41,410 nucleotides of DNA from Candidatus Avelusimicrobium facis (GTDB taxonomy: Bacteria > Elusimicrobiota > Elusimicrobia > Elusimicrobiales > Elusimicrobiaceae), in contig CAAFHX010000051.1 in the NCBI GenBank assembly GCA_900762815.1, forward strand, positions 1-41,410. The letters run 5' to 3'. Under the pieces are notes generated by a model. The model saw only the letters and a program-made list of their open reading frames with translations. It was not told the origin of the DNA and did no database searches. This document shows positions 34,551 through 41,410 of this stretch, one piece after another. The first letter of the stretch is position 1; each line of letters starts with the position of its first letter. The position numbers were made by a program, and so were the translations under genes.

Positions 34551-35039
34551 TTATTTTTGGTCTGAGCTGGCGTACACCTTTTCCAGCGGCATGCGCGTAG
34601 TGGCTTCTATTTTGCGGATGCCTTCTTTTTTGGGGTCGCTGGCCAAAAGCCAACTGGTCCCCGGGAACGCCAAGCGTACCGGATACATTACCGTCACGAT
34701 AACATCTTCATGCGTATGCCGGGAATACAGCGGGTCCCGGCCGGTGGACTGCACCTTGACGCGCACGGTAATGCGCTGCGCGTCGGCGCCGAACACCCGT
34801 TGTTTTGCGGCATTAATCTTTGTAAGCATCGTGCTCACATTGGGGCGGCCGCTGGGTTTTTTGACCCCGGTCAGCGCGCCGATGCGGGCAAATTCATAGG
34901 AGGCGTGGTTGGCGATAATCGTGTGGTAGGCGATGTTGCCGTATTCCAAAATAAAGAATATCATCAACATCAGCACCGGCAGAATGAGCATCAATTCCAC
35001 CGTCACCTGCCCCGCACGCCCCCTACGAAAGAGTTTCAT
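34551..35039 (-). CDS. TadE-like pseudopilin
   Basis: 162 residues. The basic tail 'MKLFRRGRAG' ends in a class III prepilin site (G|QVTVELMLILP, Glu at +5) and is followed by a hydrophobic helix of about 25 residues and an exported domain ('NHASYEFARIGAL'). This is the TadE layout. It follows the two Flp-like pilins and precedes cpaB, as part of the first pilin set. AGGAG lies in the gap before cpaB, not before this gene. The second TadE-like gene at 18769 shares the processing site but has a different, Cys-rich tail. Confidence 0.9.
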   Translation of the reverse strand: MKLFRRGRAGQVTVELMLILPVLMLMIFFILEYGNIAYHTIIANHASYEFARIGALTGVKKPSGRPNVSTMLTKINAAKQRVFGADAQRITVRVKVQSTGRDPLYSRHTHEDVIVTVMYPVRLAFPGTSWLLASDPKKEGIRKIEATTRMPLEKVYASSDQK

Positions 35040-35050
35040 ATTCTTACGGA

Positions 35051-35275
35051 TTAGTCGCCGGAGTTAATACCGCCGATGATTTTGCTCTTGATGTTTTCAA
35101 AGAGTTCCGGCATCATGTTTTTCACCAGCGTGCCCACCAGCAGGGCAATACCCACCACCACGCCGAGCATGATGATGTATTCAATCGTATTCTGACCTTC
35201 TTGTTTTTTGACGCAATTAAACGCGGCTTGTTTCACGGCGTTTAATCTGTTTTGCATGGCAATGATAAACTTCAT
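35051..35275 (-). CDS. Flp-type pilin (74 aa)
   Basis: A leader of 27 residues ends in EG, followed by QNTIEYIIMLGVVVGIALLV with Glu at +5, the class III (Flp) signature. The mature peptide of about 47 residues ends in a polar Ser/Gly tail. The very strong Shine-Dalgarno AGGAGG three to four bases before the ATG suggests high expression, as expected for a major pilin subunit. It is 22 bases after another Flp-like gene and 11 before tadE. Confidence 0.92.
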   Translation of the reverse strand: MKFIIAMQNRLNAVKQAAFNCVKKQEGQNTIEYIIMLGVVVGIALLVGTLVKNMMPELFENIKSKIIGGINSGD

Positions 35276-35297
35276 AAACTCCTCCTGATTTGTAAAA

Positions 35298-35492
35298 TTA
35301 ATTACCTGTATCGTATACCGACAAAATCACTTTGGCGCCTTGGTCAAACTGCTGCGGGACCAAGTTGGAATACAAAGCGTAAAACGCTAAAAATGCCCCA
35401 AACAAAGCGCCCGCCGTAATGACATACTCTATGGCGGTTTGGCCTTTTTTACCGCGTATCACGCGTTGCAAAACGCCGCTTTGTTTTCTCAC
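35298..35492 (-). CDS. Flp-type pilin (64 aa)
   Basis: The start is GTG at 35492 with AGGAA five bases upstream. A 16-residue basic leader ends in KKG, followed by QTAIEYVITAGALFGAFLAF with Glu at +5, again the Flp signature. The mature chain has about 47 residues. It differs from the 74-residue neighbour in the membrane helix and C-terminus, so the two are diverged paralogues, perhaps major and minor pilins. Confidence 0.9.
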   Translation of the reverse strand: MRKQSGVLQRVIRGKKGQTAIEYVITAGALFGAFLAFYALYSNLVPQQFDQGAKVILSVYDTGN

Positions 35493-35505
35493 GTGTATTC
35501 CTGCC

Positions 35506-35519
35506 GCCGCTTGGGCGGC
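35506..35519 (-). other. Small hairpin between porV-like and pilin genes
   Basis: GCCGC and GCGGC arms flank a 4-base loop in the 34-bp gap before the first pilin. A stem just upstream of pilin genes can stabilise the 5' end of a processed pilin message. There is no T-run. Confidence 0.4.
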
Positions 35520-35526
35520 CTATGCC

Positions 35527-36495
35527 TTAAAACTGCACGGACACCGCAATCTGCTGCGAAGTGCCCAACGCGCCGAACGGGGTCACGGCGTAATCAATGC
35601 TGGCGCCATAGCCAAACAGCTCGGAGCTGTAAATACCAAACCCGAAGGAAACCTTAGAGGTGGAGTCCAACCCCAGGCTCTTCAAGTTCTCGCTGTCGCT
35701 ATAGCCGGTGCTTTCGCGGTCGTAATAGCCCACGCGCAAGTCAAAGCGGGCCACCTGCAGCAGGTCCTCGGGGATGTGCACTTCCAACCCGACACCGTAG
35801 CGGCCTTTGTCGTCGCGGTATTTCATGTATTCGCCCGACAAGGTCCAATATTTGGTGTCAATATCGGCCCCCGCGCGCCAACCGCGCGGCATTTCGTCTT
35901 TGTCGCCGATGTTGACGATGGCACCGCCCAAGCCCAGCCACTTCCACGGGCGGGCCTTGGCACCCACGTCAAAACCGACGTTGGTATAGCGGTAGGTGTC
36001 CAATTTTTCGTTAATGTACTTGGCCGTCGCCCCCAGCTGCAGGCCCTGGTTAAAGAACCCGCGCGCCAAAGACAGGCTGCCTACAAAGTTTTGCACCGGT
36101 TTGCCGACCACCGGCTGGATGCGGCCCGATTCGTCGCGGTAGTCAAAGCCGTCCATATCCATGTAGTTGGCCGTTACGCCGATAATGGTTTTGCCCATGG
36201 GCTGCAAATACGCCAAGGTGCGGGCCTTATAGCCTTGCAAATAGTCCAAATAAGCAAACTGGATTTCTTTGGTGGTGGCAGAGGCCGCGCCGGCCGGGTT
36301 CCAGAACAAGGCTTCCGGCCCGTCGGCAATAGACACATAGGCATTGCCCAAGGCCTGCGCCCGGGGCGAGCCGGCGTTAATTTTCAAAAACGCGCTCGCG
36401 CTGGTACCGGCATCGGCATAGCTGTCGGCCCAGGCGGACGGAGCCGCCAAGGCCAAGGTTAAACAAGCAAACAGAAATGATTTTTTCATCTTCAT
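35527..36495 (-). CDS. PorV/PorQ-like outer-membrane beta-barrel protein
   Basis: 322 residues. A signal peptide (ending PSAWA) is followed by 'SASAFLKINAGSPRAQALGNAYVSIADGPEALFWNPAG' features, the start typical of the PorV/PorQ (UPF0164-like) family. Alternating strand patterns run to a C-terminal Phe (AVSVQF), as in outer-membrane barrels. PorV in type IX secretion carries cargo to the surface and recognises C-terminal sorting domains. Here the gene lies 12 bases after a giant protein with such a C-terminus. No other T9SS gene is in the window. The start MKMKK has AGGAA upstream. Confidence 0.85.
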   Translation of the reverse strand: MKMKKSFLFACLTLALAAPSAWADSYADAGTSASAFLKINAGSPRAQALGNAYVSIADGPEALFWNPAGAASATTKEIQFAYLDYLQGYKARTLAYLQPMGKTIIGVTANYMDMDGFDYRDESGRIQPVVGKPVQNFVGSLSLARGFFNQGLQLGATAKYINEKLDTYRYTNVGFDVGAKARPWKWLGLGGAIVNIGDKDEMPRGWRAGADIDTKYWTLSGEYMKYRDDKGRYGVGLEVHIPEDLLQVARFDLRVGYYDRESTGYSDSENLKSLGLDSTSKVSFGFGIYSSELFGYGASIDYAVTPFGALGTSQQIAVSVQF

Positions 36496-36507
36496 AAATT
36501 CCTATTT

Positions 36508-39500
36508 TTATCTGGGAATCAAAATCTTCACCACTTTTTGGCAGTGTTGTCTGCCGTTTTGGGCTCTAAAGTCCACCAAGCCGAAGTATACGCCGCGCGC
36601 CACTTTTTTGCCGTGGTCGTTGGTGCGGTCCCAGAAGCAGCGCAGGGCCGCATTGCGCAGGGTGGGCATATTGCCGTCGTAGACCGTGTTGCTGACGGTG
36701 TTGTCCGGGCTGAGGTCAATGCTGTTGCCCATGGTAACCGTCATATTGTTGGCGTCTACGCACTGGTAACCGCCCTCGCGCACCAAGTCGCCGGCCAAGT
36801 TATACAGCTTAATAGACATCTTGCCGGGCACGGGCAGCTTGGTAATTTCCATGGTGCCGGTGGGCGTCTTGAACGGGTTGGGGTAGAAGAAAACCGTCTT
36901 TTCCCAATCCTCGCAGACGAATTCCCCGTCGCCGATGGCCACCGTGGCGCGGTGCAGGTTGACATATTGGAAGGTATCGGCCACATGGTCAATCTTCCAC
37001 TGGCGCTGGGTCGGGTCAATGGCGGGCAGGTCATCGCCGGGGATAATCTCGCCGGTGATGGTGTCAATATCGGCCGACTGCAACGCAGTAACAAAGCGGA
37101 ACGGATAGGTGCCGTCCGGCACATCCTGCTGGGCATAGTCCCGGCCATCCCACACTTCTTCAATCAGCGTGGTGGACGGGCGGATACCCACAATGCTGCG
37201 CACCAAGACGTCATTGATGTCCTTTACTTCTTTGCCCGTGGCCGGGTCGCGCAGGGTACCCTTTTGATAGTCGTAAATGGTGGTACCCGGCTTAAAGATT
37301 TGGATGGCCACTTTCATCGGCACGGAGATTTGGTAAGAAATCTTCATATCGGTGCCGCGTTTGTTAATGGCATAGGCCTCCGTCTCCGGCAAGTCATACA
37401 CCTTGAGCAAGTCCACATTCTGCGTGATTTGCTTGACGGTCGGCTGGTATAAGCCCGCGTCGGGGTAGTTCTTGGCGGTCAGGCGGATTTCGTAGTTGCC
37501 GTTGCGCACATAGAAGCCGTTGTTATCGGTGCCGTCCCAATAAATCTTGCGCGTGATATTGGGGTCAAAGTTGGGGGTATTGACAATGGTCATAGTGGAG
37601 AGGTATTTGCACACATCTCCGGCTTTGGCCATTTGCACATTGGTACCCGCCGCTGTGGTCTGCCCGGGGGCAGAGCAAAGCCCGTTCTCCAGCGCGACGA
37701 TAGCCACTTCCACCGTAGCGGCGCGGGAGATAGCAAAGTTAATCTCGTACGGCGGCACAAACACCGGGCCGGACGAGGTGTTGAACAACTGCGGGGCATT
37801 GGGATAGACCGCCACCGTGCCGTCCAAGAAATACACCGGGCCGCGGGTAACATTGACGCGGTAAACGGGTTTATCCGTGGCATACAGGCCGGTCTGGCGA
37901 ATCACGTCCTTCGTATCGCGGAACGGGGCGGCCGTGGTGCGGTCATAATACAAGTCCACCGCTTCGTCGGTTTGCGCGGCAATGTAGAACGGATACTGGC
38001 CGTCGGGCACCATTTCATAGGGGCATTTGGTCAGGTCCGTCGCGTTTTTGCAGGCATTGACGGCCTCTACGGAGTTTTTACCACCGTCTAAGACAGACAC
38101 CGGGGTCGGGTTATAGAAATACTGCGCGTCCCATTCCTCGGTAATGCGCACGCCGTCGCCCGCGCGGTTGGCCGAGCGGTTAAAGGTTTTGACCGGTTGC
38201 AAGCGCACATCCAGCGTCTGCGCGGCGCCTTCGGTATAGTTGTACTTGGCGGCGTTGGCATTGGCCGGATAGTTTGTAAAGGTCTTGTCGTTTACATAAA
38301 TACAAGTCGGGTTCTTGGCCGGGTCCACATAGCCGTTGACGAAGAATTGATTCCCTGCGGCACCGTCCGTGGTCAAATCGCACACGCGCGGCGGCCATTG
38401 CTCCACCTTGACCGTGTAGGACAACACTTCATCCACCACATACGTTTCGGTATTGGCGGCTTCGTCCGCAGCGGTTACATTTTTGCGCACGCGGTAATAG
38501 GTATAGGTCTTAGCGTTATTATCAAAGACCGGGGTGGTATACAAGTATTTATACCCTAAGGTGTCCCCCGTCACAAAGGTAGAGGGAACCGTCGCCGGAA
38601 TCGCCGTGCCGGCCGCTAAACCGGGCAGTTGGGCGCCCAATTCATTAATCACCGCCGCAGGCACCGTGCCCCAAGACGCTGTTTCCACATTGCCCGTGGC
38701 TTTGGGGGCCGGGATGACGACGTCCTTATTATATACGTTGACCTGCACCGCCATGGCCTTAGACAAGGAATAGCTGATGGTGGCTTTGGCTTCGCTGTCG
38801 CCATACACGTCGGTGGTGCTTACGTCCACCACGCGGTAGAGGTCCACCGGGAAAATCGCCGATGCTTGCGTTTTGACGCTGTTGGGGAACATCGGGTCCG
38901 AGGTTTCCACCACAAACAAATAGGTGCCGGGGCCCACCATGCGACCCTGGTCGTCGCGCCCGTCCCAAGACAAGGTGTTCATTTGCTGGGCGACATTGGT
39001 GTTGCCCCCTTCATCCGTCAGGGTTTTAACTATCACTCCGGCGGTGTTCTTGACATAGGCATTGACCACGGCCTCGCGGGCGATGGAATATTTAAAGAGG
39101 AATGGATCCAAGCCGTACGCCGTCGGGCTGGAGCCAATGGTGGAATAGCTGACCGGCTGAATGGTGATATCCACCACGCCGCGCTCCACCGGCAAGACCC
39201 CCGTGTAATAGCGCTGGGTCTTTACACCCGTAAAGGTGCCGTTACAAGCAGCTTTTCCTTTCTCGGTGTTGTCCGTAGCGCAGTTAGCTACCGTCACAGC
39301 ATCCCCATTCAAAGAATAAACGCCATTGTTATAGGACCAACCCAAATTGCACTGTCCCGGTTGCTTTATGTTGGATTGATAGCACGCGGCGCCGTTATAA
39401 TAGACGTCCGTGTACGGCACTTCCGCCCACAGGACATAAACATAGTCGCCGTCCGGCAACGGAGCGCCGTTGGCATAGGTTACTACGCAGTTGCCGTTGG

Positions 39501-41325
39501 CAACCGTTCCGTCCGTGCAGGTTGTTGTCGTTCCGTCAAAAATCGCTCCGGAAATCGGCAATTTGGTGCCTTTGGCATACGGAATTTTACAACCGCCGGC
39601 GTTGTGGCACAGGCCGTCCCATTTATCGGGGTAGTCCAAAGCGCGGGCCCGCTGCTGTTCGCTGCGGTAGACCAACACGCCCGTATTGGGGGTTACGGCC
39701 GGGGCCGTGCCCGTGACCTCATACCCTTTGGTATAGGTGCTGTCAAACGTGGTGCCCGGGGAATAGACTTCAAAATAGACTTTGGAGCCTTCCGTGGGGA
39801 TATAGCGCACGGTGGCGTATGCCGTGGACTGTTTGTTCAGCCCCTGCACGCGGATATCCGTCAGCTTGAGCGGGTCCAACGAAATTTGGCGCGTAACGGC
39901 GCGGGAGAAGTCCGTACCCGGCCATTCGTCTTGGCTTTTGGCTTGAATGGAAATCAAATAGTTGTTGGCGGGCAACAAGCGGCCGTCATCGTCGCGGCCG
40001 TCCCATTGCTCCGACTCCACGATGTATTTGTCATTATCGGAGCCTTTCATCCCCTCGCCCAAGCGCGGCTGCCAATCAATGACGTGGCGCACGGCAGAGT
40101 TCTCATTAAGGACTAAATTTACCTTGGAATTATCTGTAATCCCGCCAAAATCTCCCGTCCCACCCGCTCCGTTACCGTCGTCATTCGTATACGGAATGGC
40201 GGCCGAAGCGTCAAACACCTGCATCCGCACATCGGCGTCTTTGCTGAGGCGGTACGCAATAGAATACGGCGTAGCCTGCACCGGGGTAACCACCCCCACC
40301 ACCGTGGCGGTGGCGCGCACCGTGTGTACGTTGGTGACGTCTACCTGGATAGGATATTGGGCATCGCCGGGGTAGAGGAAGGTGTCATCAATGGTAATGG
40401 ACTCAATGGCGTCCCCGTCCCCCGGGAAGTCGGTGTGAACATTGGCGCGGAAACCAAACTGACCGTTGGTCTTGCCGAACTCGCCCATAATTTCATACGA
40501 GCCGTCCCACGAGGTGCAGAAAGTCATCGGCTGCCCGTATTTAGCCCCGTTTCCGTCAAAAATAACGCAGTTGGAAGTAGTACTGGTCTCCGTCATATCG
40601 CCATGCGCACTTCTCTTTAAACACTTAGTACCCACTCTACCATCTGCGGTTCCATCCAGCTTATAGCATGTAGCATCGTCTTGATCGCCGTCACAATAAT
40701 GATCCGGAGCCGGGCAAGTAGTTGTTTTATCAAAATCCGGGTCTGCACCGTAGCAGTGATAAGAGCCACACATAAAGTCGCTAACGTCAAGTGTCTGTCC
40801 CTGTCCGTTAATTCTATTGTCCATAATGGACATGTTAATTGTGCGGATGGCCGGGTTGGTATCCGGGTTGACAATGTCTTTAGAGCCGTAATACCGGGCG
40901 ATATCAAAGCGGATGCGCTGAATCGGGAAAGCAATAGAATAGGTGCTCTGCCCGGCCGGTTTATTGGTGCAATATACATTAAAGCACAGCGCCAAGCAGT
41001 GGTTAGGATATTTATTAGACGTCGTCGGGGAAGGATAGGGTTGGTCGTATTCAATCAAAGCCGAAGTATCCCACGGGTCATTGGTTTTGTGGTTGCCCAC
41101 ATTGGTAACAGCCCCCTTATAGTTACCAGTTGTTGCAACACTATTTCCCCAATTGCAGTACCTTCCGTTGGGATTGTTGGTGTTGTCCTGATAATACACG
41201 CCGGCGGCGCGAATCTCTGCCGTCTGGGAAAAGGCGGGCAGCGCCGCCGCTAAACATAACAACGGCAAAACAGCCGCCAAGACCGTTTTGCCAGAGAAAA
41301 ACTTTCTTAAATTTCTAAGTGTCAT
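36508..41325 (-). CDS. Giant surface protein with FlgD-like Ig repeats and T9SS-like C-terminal domain (1605 aa)
   Basis: The signal peptide ends at PAFSQ. The N-terminal about 350 residues are Cys-rich and polar. About seven repeats of FlgD-Ig/CHU-like type follow, recognisable by 'WDGRD..G....G.Y' near residues 439, 569, 786, 1066 (degenerate), 1262, 1390 and 1565, with the preceding 'Y.ls..a.v.v.vy' strands. The C-terminus has 'YPNPF', 'KMSIKLYNLAGDLVREGG', 'WDRTNDHGKKVARGVYF' and a basic end 'KVVKILIPR'. This matches the layout of T9SS type A sorting domains and FlgD-Ig. The protein is surely exported and probably surface-exposed; adhesin or S-layer-like roles are guesses. It is the first gene of the Tad-region transcript, 12 bases before the porV-like gene. 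Confidence 0.88.
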   Translation of the reverse strand: MTLRNLRKFFSGKTVLAAVLPLLCLAAALPAFSQTAEIRAAGVYYQDNTNNPNGRYCNWGNSVATTGNYKGAVTNVGNHKTNDPWDTSALIEYDQPYPSPTTSNKYPNHCLALCFNVYCTNKPAGQSTYSIAFPIQRIRFDIARYYGSKDIVNPDTNPAIRTINMSIMDNRINGQGQTLDVSDFMCGSYHCYGADPDFDKTTTCPAPDHYCDGDQDDATCYKLDGTADGRVGTKCLKRSAHGDMTETSTTSNCVIFDGNGAKYGQPMTFCTSWDGSYEIMGEFGKTNGQFGFRANVHTDFPGDGDAIESITIDDTFLYPGDAQYPIQVDVTNVHTVRATATVVGVVTPVQATPYSIAYRLSKDADVRMQVFDASAAIPYTNDDGNGAGGTGDFGGITDNSKVNLVLNENSAVRHVIDWQPRLGEGMKGSDNDKYIVESEQWDGRDDDGRLLPANNYLISIQAKSQDEWPGTDFSRAVTRQISLDPLKLTDIRVQGLNKQSTAYATVRYIPTEGSKVYFEVYSPGTTFDSTYTKGYEVTGTAPAVTPNTGVLVYRSEQQRARALDYPDKWDGLCHNAGGCKIPYAKGTKLPISGAIFDGTTTTCTDGTVANGNCVVTYANGAPLPDGDYVYVLWAEVPYTDVYYNGAACYQSNIKQPGQCNLGWSYNNGVYSLNGDAVTVANCATDNTEKGKAACNGTFTGVKTQRYYTGVLPVERGVVDITIQPVSYSTIGSSPTAYGLDPFLFKYSIAREAVVNAYVKNTAGVIVKTLTDEGGNTNVAQQMNTLSWDGRDDQGRMVGPGTYLFVVETSDPMFPNSVKTQASAIFPVDLYRVVDVSTTDVYGDSEAKATISYSLSKAMAVQVNVYNKDVVIPAPKATGNVETASWGTVPAAVINELGAQLPGLAAGTAIPATVPSTFVTGDTLGYKYLYTTPVFDNNAKTYTYYRVRKNVTAADEAANTETYVVDEVLSYTVKVEQWPPRVCDLTTDGAAGNQFFVNGYVDPAKNPTCIYVNDKTFTNYPANANAAKYNYTEGAAQTLDVRLQPVKTFNRSANRAGDGVRITEEWDAQYFYNPTPVSVLDGGKNSVEAVNACKNATDLTKCPYEMVPDGQYPFYIAAQTDEAVDLYYDRTTAAPFRDTKDVIRQTGLYATDKPVYRVNVTRGPVYFLDGTVAVYPNAPQLFNTSSGPVFVPPYEINFAISRAATVEVAIVALENGLCSAPGQTTAAGTNVQMAKAGDVCKYLSTMTIVNTPNFDPNITRKIYWDGTDNNGFYVRNGNYEIRLTAKNYPDAGLYQPTVKQITQNVDLLKVYDLPETEAYAINKRGTDMKISYQISVPMKVAIQIFKPGTTIYDYQKGTLRDPATGKEVKDINDVLVRSIVGIRPSTTLIEEVWDGRDYAQQDVPDGTYPFRFVTALQSADIDTITGEIIPGDDLPAIDPTQRQWKIDHVADTFQYVNLHRATVAIGDGEFVCEDWEKTVFFYPNPFKTPTGTMEITKLPVPGKMSIKLYNLAGDLVREGGYQCVDANNMTVTMGNSIDLSPDNTVSNTVYDGNMPTLRNAALRCFWDRTNDHGKKVARGVYFGLVDFRAQNGRQHCQKVVKILIPR

Positions 41326-41410
41326 ATTCGTTTGTAGTATCCCGTTTTAGAATTATTTAAAAATCTTTATACGACCAAACACCGCACTCACCCCTGTATT
41401 TTGAATTAAT
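41326..41410 (-). promoter_or_regulatory. Probable promoter region of the Tad-region operon
   Basis: AT-rich upstream region of the first gene on the minus strand. TATAAA (41366-41371) could be a -10 but has no recognisable -35. TACAAA five bases from the ATG is an alternative that would make the transcript nearly leaderless. No clear Shine-Dalgarno precedes the ATG. The window ends before the full upstream region is visible. Confidence 0.35.

Noticed and set aside
38629..40116. 495-codon plus-strand frame opposite the giant surface protein
   Set aside because: The minus-strand frame is continuous over 1605 codons with recognisable Ig repeats. The antisense frame shows only shadow composition.
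1..41410. CRISPR arrays, tRNA/rRNA genes, IS elements, toxin-antitoxin pairs
   Set aside because: No regularly spaced direct repeats, no cloverleaf or rRNA-like stretch, no transposase and no convincing small toxin pair were seen by eye on either strand.

Overview
The window looks like chromosomal DNA from a diderm (Gram-negative-type) bacterium with roughly balanced to slightly GC-rich composition. The mix of genes is a Tad/Flp-type secretion system with a very short secretin, a giant surface protein with FlgD-like Ig repeats and a T9SS-like C-terminus, a PorV-like outer-membrane protein, stand-alone glutamate formimidoyltransferase, rsmA and MATE. It is most reminiscent of gut Elusimicrobiota. 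That assignment is inference from gene content and was not tested. No tRNA, rRNA, CRISPR, IS element or phage gene was recognised.

Region 1 (1-8.3 kb) is ordinary chromosome. It holds a 5'-truncated exported membrane protein coupled to a DacB/PBP4-type D,D-peptidase (+ strand), a MATE transporter and a cold-shock protein (- strand), glutamate formimidoyltransferase (+), and a TPR protein coupled to rsmA (-). Two of these transcription units appear leaderless: an extended -10 box lies exactly 6 nt before the ATG.

Region 2 (8.4-18.75 kb, - strand) is a block of six genes I cannot assign to known families. Five encode proteins with a short cytoplasmic tail, one N-terminal membrane span and a long Ala/Gly/Ser-rich exported stalk. 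All or most carry one recognisable conserved block, and each has a different C-terminal domain. The sixth encodes a 97-residue membrane-anchored coiled coil. A near-consensus promoter (TTGACA-17-TATACT) precedes the block, and a second TTGACA promoter precedes the last and largest gene (1214 aa). A strong intrinsic terminator closes it. This is the best candidate for an undescribed system.

Region 3 (18.77-41.3 kb, - strand) is a nearly gapless run of 20 co-oriented genes. In transcription order they are: 1605-aa FlgD-Ig surface protein, PorV-like barrel, two Flp-like pilins, a TadE-like pseudopilin, CpaB/RcpC, minimal secretin (CpaC/RcpA), a TadZ-TadA fusion ATPase, TadB with an extra exported N-domain, TadC, a periplasmic TPR protein, a kinase-less Cache/HAMP sensor, a small membrane protein and an exported thioredoxin-like protein. 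These are followed by a sensor kinase, a receiver-kinase hybrid, a NarL-type regulator, a 59-aa Flp-like pilin, a TadG-like protein and a second TadE-like protein. No prepilin peptidase lies in the window.

Working model (inference): the Tad-like machine assembles Flp-type filaments or exports proteins through the short secretin. The two-component genes control it. The bitopic paralogue array of region 2 supplies an associated envelope structure whose Cys-rich exported domains could be clients of the thioredoxin-like protein.
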